A stretch of DNA of 64,000 bases from Paenibacillus rhizosphaerae (GCF_014192015.1 NZ_JACHXJ010000003.1:310001-374000), one strand, 5' to 3'; counted from the stretch's first letter, positions 1-8,268 are shown. Made by a program: numbers and translations. Notes: generated by a model from the sequence alone, not told the origin.

Positions 1-256
1 CGGCGAACAGCAGCAGTCCGGCCAGGATAACCTTTTTGCGGCCGATAGAGTCCGACAGCCTTCCGGCGATGGGCGAAAAGACGAGCTGCGTAATGGAAAA
101 GGCCGCGACCAGCAGGCCCAGCACACTACCGTTGATGTGCAGCAGATTCATATAACTCGGCATAATTGGAATGATAAGTCCGATGCCCGTAAAAATAATA
201 AAGTTGTTCAGCATGAGGAGCAGAATGGCTCCCCTGTTTCTAATCAGCAGCGACAT
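1..256 (-). CDS. MFS drug-efflux transporter, N-terminal part (cut by window edge)
   Basis: Only the first 85 codons are inside the window. They encode a hydrophobic N-terminus with two membrane segments (around residues 10-32 and 43-62), followed by GRLSDSIGRKKV, the motif A loop of the major facilitator superfamily between helices 2 and 3. This is the pattern of NorA/Bmr-type proton-driven multidrug exporters. The ATG at 256 is preceded by GGAGGC. The gene lies downstream of a TetR gene on the same strand, and both have the same operator-like sequence in front, so it is probably the efflux pump that regulator controls. Substrate unknown. Confidence 0.8.
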   Translation of the reverse strand, partial: MSLLIRNRGAILLLMLNNFIIFTGIGLIIPIMPSYMNLLHINGSVLGLLVAAFSITQLVFSPIAGRLSDSIGRKKVILAGLLLFA

Positions 257-289
257 AAAAAAGCCTCCGTAAGCAATTTCAGCATGTAT

Positions 290-305
290 ACTGAACGTTC
301 GTTAT
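290..305. promoter_or_regulatory. Putative TetR operator upstream of the MFS gene
   Basis: Palindromic core GAACGTTC at 293-300. Read on the minus strand the site is ATAACGAACGTTCAGT, matching ATACCGAACGTTCAGT in front of the TetR gene (976-991) at all but one position. It lies between the TetR stop and the MFS start. Confidence 0.6.
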
Positions 306-340
306 GTATTATGGCGTGAGATAACGAAGACCATTCTCCG

Positions 341-952
341 CTATCGTTCTTTTGCTTGCTTATCCGTCGCCACTCCGTTCAAAAAGACAGTGACGGCATC
401 CCGGTACAGCAGGGTCGTCTTCTCAGGGTTCAATCTGCGCGACAGCTGATTGGCGCCGAAAAAGATCGCCTCCAGCACGACAGCGAGGCGCTCGGCATCG
501 CCTGGCATGAATTCGCCCCGGTCGATTCCTTCCTGCAGCAGGTTCTGATTAAACGCCAAATGCTTGACCTTCATCTCGGCCATGCGGGATTCCACTTCGG
601 ATGTCTTTTCTTCATTATGAAAAAATTCATCGGCTGCCTTCGTGAGCGGATGATTCAAGTCGTCAGCCGCCAACTGTTCCGCCACGGCATACAGCTTCTC
701 GGTAGTGGTCTTATACAAGTGCTCGTTTTGCTCCCAGTTCAGTTCCCATTCGCGGTCCCATTCTTCGAGCAGATGAAGAAACAAGCCTTCCTTGCTTTTG
801 AAATGGTAATAGATGTTGCCTTTGCTGCTCCCGGTCGCGGCCACGATTTCTTCGATCGAAGTCGCTTTATAACCCTTTTGAACAAACAGCGCGCGGGCGG
901 CTTCTGCAATCTTTCTCTTGGTCTGTTCGCTTTGCAGCTGCTTCTGGTTCAT
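341..952 (-). CDS. TetR/AcrR family transcriptional repressor
   Basis: 203 residues. The N-terminal HTH follows the TetR pattern: RKIAEAARALFVQKGYKATS, then IEEIVAATGSSKGNIYYHFKSKEGLF, with the canonical GNIYYHF recognition helix. The rest is a ligand-binding domain that cannot be assigned to a compound. ATG at 952 is preferred because GGAG sits nine bases upstream; a GTG at 961 would add three residues. The MFS efflux gene follows on the same strand, and the shared operator argues for autoregulation plus control of the pump. Confidence 0.85.
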   Translation of the reverse strand: MNQKQLQSEQTKRKIAEAARALFVQKGYKATSIEEIVAATGSSKGNIYYHFKSKEGLFLHLLEEWDREWELNWEQNEHLYKTTTEKLYAVAEQLAADDLNHPLTKAADEFFHNEEKTSEVESRMAEMKVKHLAFNQNLLQEGIDRGEFMPGDAERLAVVLEAIFFGANQLSRRLNPEKTTLLYRDAVTVFLNGVATDKQAKER

Positions 953-975
953 GACGCTCACTCCAATACATATAT

Positions 976-991
976 ATACCGAACGTTCAGT
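976..991. promoter_or_regulatory. Putative TetR operator in front of its own gene
   Basis: ATACCGAACGTTCAGT with palindromic core GAACGTTC at 981-988, about 25 bases upstream of the TetR start. Partner of the site at 290-305. Confidence 0.6.
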
Positions 992-1216
992 CAGTATTGT
1001 AGCACGGTGCTATTTTTATGGCAAGGCGAGGTTTTATTTCCCTGTTAAAAAACTGTGTGCCGGTATACCTGGCGCCGGTTTGCGTAAACGGCCTGGCGGC
1101 ACAAATGGCTGCTATTCAAGCCGTTACATGATCATTTATGAAACCCTGCCATCGATGAAAGAAACGACCTCGATATTGGACCAGCCCCAAGTCTCGATGG
1201 TCGTTCCTTAGTTTCA

Positions 1217-1951
1217 TCATTGCTCCGCCCGGGATCCCGCGTTTCGCCGCGACGGTTTTTTGCTAACCCGCCCGTAGACCACCGGTTTGGGCAAATTCAC
1301 GCGGTAATCTATGATGCTGCCATACTTGTCGGTCCGGATCGTGCAGCAGCTGTTCATCAAATCCCGCACCATTTCCCGGCCCCGCTGGACTCTGGATTTG
1401 GCGCCCGAATAAGAAATGCCGAGCCGCTGGCTCAGTTCCTTCTGCGACATCCCCTTCAGTTCGGAGAGCTCGACCGCCTCCCGGTACTTATCCGGCAGAT
1501 ATGGGATGACGCCTTTCATCCCGCAGATCGCTTCCTGTGAGAAATCGTCGTCTTCCTCTTCCGCCACACTTGGCAGCTGCTCCGGCAGCTCATCCAGCCG
1601 TCTCTCCTTGCGGAAATGATCCGCCACCGCATTCCGGGCAATCTGATACAGCCAGGCCCGGAGCCGATCCGGATCCTGAAGCTCCGGCAGGTGCCGGTAA
1701 GCCTTCATGAATACCGTCTGAACGATGTCTTCGGCATCGGGATGGCGGTTCGTCCGGCGCGCGACAAAACCAGCAATAGGTTCATGGTATTGATCCCACA
1801 GCTTTTCCGGTGTGATCGCCGGACTGCAGCCGGAGGCGTTCCATGCTGCCTCATTCGTGCATGCAGCCGAGTCGGCCGTCATCACGGAATTCCCGGCTTC
1901 GTTTTCCTTTTTCGGCTCCTGCACCTTTTCCTGCGTTGGCCTTTCCTGCAT
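1217..1951 (-). CDS. sigZ: RNA polymerase sigma factor, SigZ-type ECF
   Basis: 244 residues. Region 2 is recognisable around residues 50-115 (WDQYHEPIAGFVARR, HPDAEDIVQTVFMKAYRH, RAWLYQIARNAVADHFRKER). Region 4 is around 140-195 (LPDKYREAVELSELKGMSQ, then an HTH with GISYSGAKSRVQRGRE). After region 4 comes a tail with a double cysteine and DKYGSIIDYR, a hallmark I associate with SigZ. The N-terminus carries about 45 residues before region 2, more than usual. ATG at 1951 has GGGGAGGAG upstream. No anti-sigma gene is adjacent, as for B. subtilis SigZ. Confidence 0.8.
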   Translation of the reverse strand: MQERPTQEKVQEPKKENEAGNSVMTADSAACTNEAAWNASGCSPAITPEKLWDQYHEPIAGFVARRTNRHPDAEDIVQTVFMKAYRHLPELQDPDRLRAWLYQIARNAVADHFRKERRLDELPEQLPSVAEEEDDDFSQEAICGMKGVIPYLPDKYREAVELSELKGMSQKELSQRLGISYSGAKSRVQRGREMVRDLMNSCCTIRTDKYGSIIDYRVNLPKPVVYGRVSKKPSRRNAGSRAEQ

Positions 1952-2209
1952 TCCAGTAGCTCCTCCCCGATTTCCCGGCTTTTTTGATATCTATCCTGCA
2001 CTTCGTTTATATTTTCCAAAAAAATTTCCGCCATTTTGCGTCTTTGATCGGACTCCCCCGTCTCCATCAATATAACAAAAACATCTACCGACGTACATTC
2101 TCAGAAGACAGACCGCGTTTAGCGGAAGTTTTTCTTGCGAGATCAGGATGTTTGGCCTCAGAGGTTTATCATTTCTAATCTCTTAAAACAAAATCTGGAG
2201 GGATAAAAG

Positions 2210-3229
2210 ATGAAATACAATTTGTTGGGAAATACAGGCGTGCTGGTATCGGAGATCGGGCTGGGAGCCATGACGTTTGGCGGCGGCGGCCAGTGGGGCG
2301 TCTTCGGCGGGCTGGGAGAACAGGACGCTGCAAGGCTTGTCGGGCAGGCGCTCGACGCGGGGGTCAACTTTTTCGATACCTCCAACATTTACGCCGGCGG
2401 CCGCTCAGAGGAAATTCTCGGCAAAGCGCTTGGGACGAAGCGGCAGGATGTCATCATCGCCACCAAAGTAAGGGGGCGTACGGGCAGCGGTCCGAACGAC
2501 CTCGGCTTGTCCAGACTGCATATCATTCGCCAGGTCGATGAAAGCCTGAAACGGCTCGGCACGGATTATATCGACCTGTATCAAATTCACAACCCGGACC
2601 AGCTGACGGATTGGGAGGAAACGCTGCGGGCGCTGGACGACCTGATCCGCAGCGGCAAGGTCCGCTACATCGGCTCTTCCAATATGACCGGCTGGGAGCT
2701 GATGAAAGCCCGGGGCATATCCAGGGAACTCGGTCTTCACGCCTTCAAAAGCAGCCAGTCGTATTATTCACTTGCTGGCCGTGACATCGAAAGGGAGATC
2801 ATTCCCGTCCTGAAGGATCAGAACATGGGTCTGCTCGTATGGAGCCCGCTTGCCGGCGGCTTCCTGTCGGGAAAATACACCCGCACGCGCACCGGAAATA
2901 CGGATGACCGGCACACCAAATTTGCTTTTCCGCCGGTAGATGTGGACAAAGCGTATTCCATCATCGACGTGCTGGAGGATATTGCGAAAAAACGCGAATC
3001 TACCGTAGCCCGCATCGCGCTCGCCTGGGTGCTGAACCAGCCGGCGGTGACCAGCGTGATCGTCGGGGCCAAGCGCCCGGATCAGCTGCAGGACAATCTC
3101 GAAGCCAGCGGCATCGTGCTGACGGATGACGAGCTGGCCCGTCTGGATGAGGCGAGCAGGCTGCCGATCGAATATCCGGCGTGGCCCTTCATGGAAGAGG
3201 ATGATTCGATTATCCGCAAGCATCCTTGA
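2210..3229 (+). CDS. Aldo/keto reductase
   Basis: 339 residues, NAD(P)H-dependent TIM-barrel oxidoreductase. It begins LGNTGVLVSEIGLGAMTFG and shows FFDTSNIYAGGRSEEILGKAL (catalytic Asp and Tyr), IIATKV (catalytic Lys), YIDLYQIHNPD (catalytic His region) and the cofactor-binding tail SVIVGAKRPDQL. Start follows GGAGGGATAAAAG. It stands alone, bounded downstream by a bidirectional terminator. The substrate is not predictable; this is the YdbC/YajO-like class acting on aldehydes or ketones. Confidence 0.9.
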   Translation: MKYNLLGNTGVLVSEIGLGAMTFGGGGQWGVFGGLGEQDAARLVGQALDAGVNFFDTSNIYAGGRSEEILGKALGTKRQDVIIATKVRGRTGSGPNDLGLSRLHIIRQVDESLKRLGTDYIDLYQIHNPDQLTDWEETLRALDDLIRSGKVRYIGSSNMTGWELMKARGISRELGLHAFKSSQSYYSLAGRDIEREIIPVLKDQNMGLLVWSPLAGGFLSGKYTRTRTGNTDDRHTKFAFPPVDVDKAYSIIDVLEDIAKKRESTVARIALAWVLNQPAVTSVIVGAKRPDQLQDNLEASGIVLTDDELARLDEASRLPIEYPAWPFMEEDDSIIRKHP

Positions 3230-3368
3230 AGGTGAAGCCATCCTGCTGATCGAGCAAAGTTTACAGAAGAAGCCGGACCCGCGTTCGCATTCAGCAGGAG
3301 TCGTTACTGCAAGCATGGAATGGATCAACCACACTGGAATATGGTTAAATGCAATGATAGTGGATAAC

Positions 3369-3423
3369 GCAAAAAAAGCCGCGGAGCCTTGCGCCAATTA
3401 GCCAAGGCATCCGCGGCTTTTAT
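3369..3423. terminator. Bidirectional intrinsic terminator
   Basis: AAAAAAGCCGCGGA pairs with TCCGCGGCTTTT, with an inner CCTTG/CAAGG stem. A- and T-runs on both sides serve the reductase (plus) and the methyltransferase (minus). Confidence 0.85.
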
Positions 3424-3449
3424 GCTGTCCGTGCCCGAACGTTCTTCCC

Positions 3450-4214
3450 CTACACTTCACCCCAGAACAATTCCGTCTCGTAATCGAAGCTGACCTTCCC
3501 GTTCGCTTGGGTCCGCTCAAACAGCTCCTGCAGTCCCTGCTTCATTTGCGCGTGGTTCGGCTCTCCCTCGGCCGGCACATAAGAAGACGACATGGCCCTG
3601 CCAATCAGCTCCTCCAGATTAAACCGCTGGCGGTTGCCAAATACGGCGGTATGCATATCCCCGTCCCGGAAAAACGGCTGCAGCTGCGCACCGGATATGT
3701 TTTTGTGGGTCATCTGTCCGTAATCGGTACTGTACTGCTTCAGCAGCTGCTCGTATCCCTCCAGAAAAGGCGTACCGCTCGTGAGCCGGGAATTCCAGAT
3801 CAGGACGGCTTTGCCGCCGGGCTTCAGAATCCGGTGAAACTCCGCCTGTGCGGCCGGACGGTCAAACCAATGAAACGATTGGGCGCACACGATAAAATCG
3901 ACCGCGTTCTCAGGCAGCCCGGTATCTTCCGCCGCGCTGGCGTGCGAGCGGTAATTCGGCGACGCGCCAAGCTCTTGCTCCGCTGCTTCACGCATGGCTG
4001 CGTTAGGCTCCACGGCGATAACCTTGCTGCCCCGCTCCAGCAGCAGCTTGGAGAAAATGCCGGTACCCGCGCCGATATCGGCAATCACCGAATCGGCCGT
4101 CATCCCGACCACGGAATAAAGGTAGTCCACCGCTTCGGCAGGATAACTTGGGCGGTACCTGACGTAGTTCTCCACCCGGTTTGAGAATCTTGCCTTGCTG
4201 TCACTGCTCATCAT
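3450..4214 (-). CDS. Class I SAM-dependent methyltransferase
   Basis: 254 residues of the Methyltransf_11/UbiE-like type. Motif I is VIADIGAGTGIFSKLLL (about residues 39-55), followed by the acidic loop KVIAVEPN, then VDFIVCAQSFHWFD (motif II) and LKPGGKAVLIWNS (motif III). AAAGGAG lies just upstream of two consecutive ATGs at 4214 and 4211. It is monocistronic with its own promoter and a palindrome about 100 bases upstream. Acceptor molecule unknown; the HWFD variant is common in uncharacterised small-molecule methyltransferases. Confidence 0.85.
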   Translation of the reverse strand: MMSSDSKARFSNRVENYVRYRPSYPAEAVDYLYSVVGMTADSVIADIGAGTGIFSKLLLERGSKVIAVEPNAAMREAAEQELGASPNYRSHASAAEDTGLPENAVDFIVCAQSFHWFDRPAAQAEFHRILKPGGKAVLIWNSRLTSGTPFLEGYEQLLKQYSTDYGQMTHKNISGAQLQPFFRDGDMHTAVFGNRQRFNLEELIGRAMSSSYVPAEGEPNHAQMKQGLQELFERTQANGKVSFDYETELFWGEV

Positions 4215-4305
4215 GCTTCACGCTCCTTTAGCATCAATAGATCATGCCTCGCATCGAACTACAGACCTGCAACCTGTTGAACCTTCTCAACGCCAAGTTT
4301 CACAC

Positions 4306-4325
4306 AATGAAACAATGTTCCATTT
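4306..4325. promoter_or_regulatory. KdgR/IclR-like palindromic operator
   Basis: AATGAAACAATGTTCCATT is a near-perfect palindrome (arms differ at one position) resembling the TGAAAC...GTTTCA boxes of KdgR/IclR-family regulators. It lies just downstream of the predicted methyltransferase promoter, a place suited to repression. No IclR-type gene is in the window. Confidence 0.4.
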
Positions 4326-4337
4326 ATTGCTGACTTG

Positions 4338-4366
4338 ATTATAGAAAACCTTACGTTTCGTTGCAA
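4338..4366 (-). promoter_or_regulatory. Promoter of the methyltransferase gene
   Basis: On the minus strand TTGCAA (4366-4361), a 17-base spacer and TATAAT (4343-4338). Confidence 0.6.
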
Positions 4367-4432
4367 GACCTAATTTAGATCATCATGACACCTTACCTGT
4401 CAGCAGACCCGCCCCCGACACAAAACCGACAG

Positions 4433-4482
4433 CGCAAAAAACCGCCGCCCCCTGCATCGCAGAGGTTGACGGCTTCTTTCAT
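4433..4482 (-). terminator. Weak intrinsic terminator after the amidohydrolase pair
   Basis: On the minus strand GAAGCCGTC can pair imperfectly with GGCGGC, followed by TTTTTT. Stem short and loop long. Confidence 0.4.
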
Positions 4483-4523
4483 GTTTTTCACCCGACCTGC
4501 AGAGACCGGCTGTCTATTGAGTT

Positions 4524-5747
4524 TCAGTCCAGCGCTCCGGCCACGACGCTCCCCCGGAACAATGTGGCGACCCGGGCGGATTTGCGGGCGACCGCTTCGG
4601 CCGAGCACGACGCGTCCACCAGCGCCAGGCTCGCCTCGTCGCCGATCCGCGGCCATGCCTGGCGGCCTTCGGCATCAAGCGGCGTAACTCCGCCCGTGAT
4701 GTACTGCAGGCCCTGCGCGAGCGACTGCTCGTTCGCCCAGCCGGAAATTTCGGCCAGGCGGCCGGCGCGCTCGAGAATGTCGCCGTTGCCAAACGGCGAC
4801 CATACGTCAAAGACGTTGTCGCAGCCGACCGACACGGATACGCCCCTGCCCTGCAGCAGCCGCACGGGCGGAAACTTGCGGTTCATCGGCACGCTCGTGA
4901 TGATGCCGATCCCGGCTTCCGCCAGCATGTCCGCGGCCGCTTCGGCCTGCCCGGCGGGAATGTCCCCGAGGCAGAACGCATGGCTGACAGCGACCTTGCC
5001 CGCCAGACCGGCTTCCCGGGTGAGGCTGGCCAGACGCTTTAGCGTAAACAACCCGAGATGATCCGGGTCGTGCAGATGCAGGTCGATCCCCGCTCCTTCG
5101 GAGGCCGCGAGCTCCACCATCATCCGCAGAGATTGTTCCACATCTCCATCGACCGTCGCCGGATCGACCCCGCCGACGAGCGACGCCCCGCTGCGCAGCG
5201 CTTCCCGCACCAGCTCGGCAGACTTTGAGCGCAAGAGCCCCTGCTGCGGAAAAGCGACGATTTCATACGTCAGCTTGCCTTCGAACGCCTGCAGCGCCTT
5301 CTGCACCTCCTCCATCTGCTTGAGACCGGCCTCCGGGTAAATGTCGACATGGGTCCGGACGTGGGTAACGCCGGAACGCAGCGCCGTCTCCAGATACAGG
5401 GAGGCGCGCTCGGCGATGGAAACGGCATGCTCCGCATGCAGGCGCTTCTCCTCGTCCAGCCGGTCAAAAATATGCTTTGCCGGCGTAACCGGCCGCCACT
5501 TGGAACCGAGCAGCGTTTTGTCCAGGTGGCAGTGCTTCTCTATAAAAGAAGGAAGCGCCAGATACGACCTGGCATCCAGCCGCGGCAGATCGTCCGTAAT
5601 CGCCTGACTTGCGGCCATTTTATCCGTGATCCGGCCGTCCCGGATCAGGAGATGGCACAGCTCCGTTTCCGTGCCGGTCACTACGCCGTTGTCCGTTTGG
5701 AGCCCGCTCTCCAGGCGGACGTTCGTAAGCCAAAGAGCCGATTGCAT
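4524..5747 (-). CDS. Cytosine-deaminase-like amidohydrolase (paralogue A)
   Basis: About 407 residues, amidohydrolase superfamily, closest in layout to CodA/AtzC-type deaminases. Metal-site motifs: HCHLDKT, VTHVRTHVDI, GIDLHLHD, VSHAF and SVGCDNVFDVWSPFG. Where E. coli CodA has HCDE with the catalytic Glu, this protein has HLHD, and CodA's GHDD is GCDN here, so the metal site is kept but the active site differs. I place the start at ATG 5747 because it aligns with the paralogue's N-terminus and follows AAAGGATG; an in-frame ATG at 5771 would add eight residues. Second gene of a two-gene unit. Substrate unknown; a cytosine analogue or another cyclic amidine is plausible. Confidence 0.75.
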   Translation of the reverse strand: MQSALWLTNVRLESGLQTDNGVVTGTETELCHLLIRDGRITDKMAASQAITDDLPRLDARSYLALPSFIEKHCHLDKTLLGSKWRPVTPAKHIFDRLDEEKRLHAEHAVSIAERASLYLETALRSGVTHVRTHVDIYPEAGLKQMEEVQKALQAFEGKLTYEIVAFPQQGLLRSKSAELVREALRSGASLVGGVDPATVDGDVEQSLRMMVELAASEGAGIDLHLHDPDHLGLFTLKRLASLTREAGLAGKVAVSHAFCLGDIPAGQAEAAADMLAEAGIGIITSVPMNRKFPPVRLLQGRGVSVSVGCDNVFDVWSPFGNGDILERAGRLAEISGWANEQSLAQGLQYITGGVTPLDAEGRQAWPRIGDEASLALVDASCSAEAVARKSARVATLFRGSVVAGALD

Positions 5748-5771
5748 CGATATCAACATCCTTTCCATCAT

Positions 5772-5816
5772 ATAGAATGATCTAAAGTTAACATTTATTT
5801 CTTTAGTTCATTCTAT
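5772..5816. repeat. 16-bp inverted repeat between the two amidohydrolase genes
   Basis: ATAGAATGATCTAAAG (5772-5787) and CTTTAGTTCATTCTAT (5801-5816) are reverse complements at 15 of 16 positions, with a 13-base AT-rich loop. No T-run follows, so it is not a standard terminator. It may be an operator or an intercistronic RNA hairpin. Confidence 0.7.
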
Positions 5817-5848
5817 GTCATATAAGAAATTCAAAAGAGGCATTGCCC

Positions 5849-7081
5849 TCAGACCGATTCCAAGCCGAAAACGGGTTTGCCCCGATGCAGCAGAGCTTTC
5901 CGCGCTGCCCGCCGTGCCACGGCTTCCGCCGAGCAGCTTGCATCCACAAAGACGGCGCTCGCTTCGTCCCCCGGCATCGGCCACGCCCGGCGTCCCTCCC
6001 CGTCCAGCGGGGTCCGTCCACCGGTCACAAAGCCGAGGCTGGCGCCAAGCGCCGCCTCACTGCCCCAGCCGAAGCGCTCCGCAAGCGTTCCGGCCTTCTC
6101 CAGGCTGTCCCCTTTGCCGAACGGGGACCAGTGATCGGTGATGCTGTCATGCCCCAGCTCCACCCGAACCCCCTGCTTCGCCAGCATCGGGATCGGTATC
6201 GTCCGCCCGAGCGGTACGGACGACGTGACCGAGATGCCAAGGTCCGCCATCCGGGCGGCTACCGCAGCCGCCTCCTCCGGCGGAATGTCCGCCAGCGCCA
6301 GGGCGTGGCTGACCGTGACTCTGCCCTGCCATCCGGCCTGCTCGGTCAGATCCGCGAGACGCTGGATCGTAAACACGCCCAGGTGGCCCGGATCGTGCAG
6401 ATGCAGGTCGACTCCGGCGTCCGCCTCCACGGCGAGCTCCATCATCGTGTTCAGCGACTTTTCGATGTCGCCGTCCACGGTGGCCGGATCCACGCCGCCT
6501 GCCAGGGAAGCCCCGCTGCGCAGCGCCTCCCGCACCAGGCCGGCCGCCTGGCTGCGCAGCAGCCCGTGCTGCGGAAACGCCACAATCTCAAAGGTGGCGC
6601 GGTCCTGATAGGTCTCGGCCGCCCGCAGCGTTGCTTCCAGATTGTTCAGCCCGACAACCGGATCCATGTTACAGTGGGTACGAAAATGCGTCGTCCCCGA
6701 CGCAAGCAGCAGCTCGATAAGCCGCTCCGCCCGGTACTGCGCCGTCGGCAGCAGCTTGGGCAGCAGCTGCTCCTCCTCTTCGATCCGGGAGAAGATGCCT
6801 TGGGGTGCCGGCCCCGGTGCTTTCCATGGGCCGCTGTAATACGTTTTGTCCAAATGAATATGCATGTCCCGCATCGCCGGAAGCATCAGCGCACCGCCCA
6901 TGTCCGTTTGGGGGACACCGTCCTCCGGCAGCGCGTTCGCCGGCCGGATCTCGGCGATGCTCCCCTCCGCAATGCGGATATGGTACAATGCGGTTTCCGT
7001 GCCGCTGACGGCGTCTCCTTCGCGGCGCCAGCCGGTCTCCAGCCGGACATGGGTCAGCCATAATGATGAATGTTCCATCAA
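5849..7081 (-). CDS. Cytosine-deaminase-like amidohydrolase (paralogue B)
   Basis: 410 residues, a clear tandem paralogue of the next gene downstream (shared WLTxVRLExGW N-terminus, VGGVDPATVDGD-like block and PFGxGDxLExAG block). Metal-binding motifs are MHIHLDKT, HFRTHCNMD, VDLHLHDPGHLG, VSHAL and ELGHDSITDHWSPFG. As in paralogue A the CodA catalytic HCDE is HLHD. It is promoter-proximal in the pair and divergent from a LysR gene, which probably senses the substrate or product. Two complete copies suggest two related substrates rather than redundancy; this is inference. Confidence 0.75.
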   Translation of the reverse strand: MMEHSSLWLTHVRLETGWRREGDAVSGTETALYHIRIAEGSIAEIRPANALPEDGVPQTDMGGALMLPAMRDMHIHLDKTYYSGPWKAPGPAPQGIFSRIEEEEQLLPKLLPTAQYRAERLIELLLASGTTHFRTHCNMDPVVGLNNLEATLRAAETYQDRATFEIVAFPQHGLLRSQAAGLVREALRSGASLAGGVDPATVDGDIEKSLNTMMELAVEADAGVDLHLHDPGHLGVFTIQRLADLTEQAGWQGRVTVSHALALADIPPEEAAAVAARMADLGISVTSSVPLGRTIPIPMLAKQGVRVELGHDSITDHWSPFGKGDSLEKAGTLAERFGWGSEAALGASLGFVTGGRTPLDGEGRRAWPMPGDEASAVFVDASCSAEAVARRAARKALLHRGKPVFGLESV

Positions 7082-7099
7082 GCCCTTCCTCCTTTGGTA

Positions 7100-7239
7100 G
7101 TCCTGCGATGGCAGCGCAGACTTTCCTGCCTCATATTCCGTATGCTAACATGGGATATGATATATGAAAAATATTTATAATATTTGAAATGAAAAGGTTT
7201 TATATATACATTGAACAGAAATGACTGGAGGGATGGTCC
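7100..7239. promoter_or_regulatory. Divergent promoter region, amidohydrolases / LysR
   Basis: AT-rich interval containing the symmetric AATATTTATAATATT at 7170-7184, with further ATAT repeats on both sides. LysR regulators usually bind here at T-N11-A sites; I cannot fix the exact operator. Confidence 0.4.
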
Positions 7240-8130
7240 ATGGATGTCAGACAGCTGAGGTATTTTACGATCATCGCAGAGGAAAAGCAGATCTCCGCCG
7301 CAGCCCGAAGGCTGCACATGTCGCAGCCTCCGCTGAGCCAGCAGTTGAAAGCACTGGAGGACGAGCTCGGATCGGCTCTTGTCGAACGAAGCGGCAAGCA
7401 TCTGGAACTTACCGAAGCGGGCAAGGCACTGTACAGCTACGCCCTGAAGCTGCTGCAGCTGATGGATGAAGCCAAGACCGAGGTTCAGGAGATCGGCAGC
7501 GGCTTTAAAGGGGTGCTCCGCATCGGCATCAACACGCTGTCGTCGGTGGACCTCCCCGGCACGCTGATGCGGTTCAAGGAGAACTATCCGCAGGTCACCT
7601 ACAAAATCCAGCAGAACGAATCCGCGCAGCTGTGCAGCATGGTCAAGAGCAGGGTGCTTGAGCTCGCGATCATCCGCCTTCCGCTGGCGCTGGACGAATT
7701 CTCGGTGCTTCACTTGAATACAGAACCCTTTTATTTGATGGCATCCAAGCAGCTTGTCCCTGAGCCTCTGGCTCCGGAGATCCCGCTTGAACAGATCGGA
7801 AACTACCCCTTAATCCTTCCGAGCACGGAAGGACTCGGCGTTCACTACACCGTCCTGATGGCCTGTGCGAAGCACCGTTTCGAGCCCCGCATCATCGCCG
7901 AATGCTCGGATATTCCCCTGCTGTTATCTTTGGTGTCGAGCGGCTTCGGGGCGGCGGTCGTCCCTGAGACGATCGTTAAGCTTCATGCCAGCCATGATGT
8001 TCAGGTTGCGACCATCGCAGACCCGGACTTGTCATCGGCGTATGCTTTGATCTGGCTGAAGGAGCACCATCTGTCCCAGGCGGCGCGGCATTTTATCGAC
8101 ATGATCTCCCCGCCTGCATCCAGGAAATGA
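7240..8130 (+). CDS. LysR family transcriptional regulator
   Basis: 296 residues. The winged HTH spans residues 1-60 (MDVRQLRYFTIIAEEKQIS, AARRLHMSQPPLSQQLKALE), followed by a periplasmic-binding-like effector domain (GVLRIGINTLSSVDLP onward). It starts after GGAGGGATGGTCC. Divergent from the two amidohydrolase genes with a 158-base shared promoter region, the classical arrangement for a LysR activator of a catabolic unit. The effector is probably the heterocycle handled by the amidohydrolases. Confidence 0.9.
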   Translation: MDVRQLRYFTIIAEEKQISAAARRLHMSQPPLSQQLKALEDELGSALVERSGKHLELTEAGKALYSYALKLLQLMDEAKTEVQEIGSGFKGVLRIGINTLSSVDLPGTLMRFKENYPQVTYKIQQNESAQLCSMVKSRVLELAIIRLPLALDEFSVLHLNTEPFYLMASKQLVPEPLAPEIPLEQIGNYPLILPSTEGLGVHYTVLMACAKHRFEPRIIAECSDIPLLLSLVSSGFGAAVVPETIVKLHASHDVQVATIADPDLSSAYALIWLKEHHLSQAARHFIDMISPPASRK

Positions 8131-8158
8131 CAGCGTAACCGTAAAGGGATCGCAAACG

Positions 8159-8192
8159 AAAAAGCCCTCCCGCATATCGGAGAGGGCCTTGG
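8159..8192 (-). terminator. Intrinsic terminator of the nitroreductase gene
   Basis: On the minus strand GCCCTCTCCG/CGGGAGGGC stem followed by TTTTT. Lies in the 138-base gap between the convergent LysR and nitroreductase genes. Confidence 0.75.
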
Positions 8193-8268
8193 TTCGGCAC
8201 TTCTTTATGAATAATAACATGAACTTACCGCCAAATAACGTTGAGAACGGCCGCCGCAGCTTTTTTAA

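Larger units (their letters stand above)
4215..4523. other. Intergenic region, methyltransferase promoter and amidohydrolase 3' end
   Basis: No credible gene. It holds the minus-strand promoter (4338-4366), an operator-like palindrome (4306-4325) and a weak terminator for the amidohydrolase gene that ends at 4524. Confidence 0.6.

Noticed and set aside
1137..1216. Protein-like stretch (TIETWGWSNIEVVSFIDG) on the minus strand after the sigma gene stop
   Set aside because: Only about 23 codons, preceded directly by a stop, no start codon; could be a remnant but cannot be supported.
1882..2070. Open frame of 62 codons on the minus strand overlapping the start of the sigma factor gene
   Set aside because: Overlaps a well-supported sigma gene start, has no ribosome site of its own and no recognisable family; probably chance.
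5843..7063. 406-codon plus-strand frame opposite paralogue B
   Set aside because: Antisense shadow caused by GC-rich codon use.
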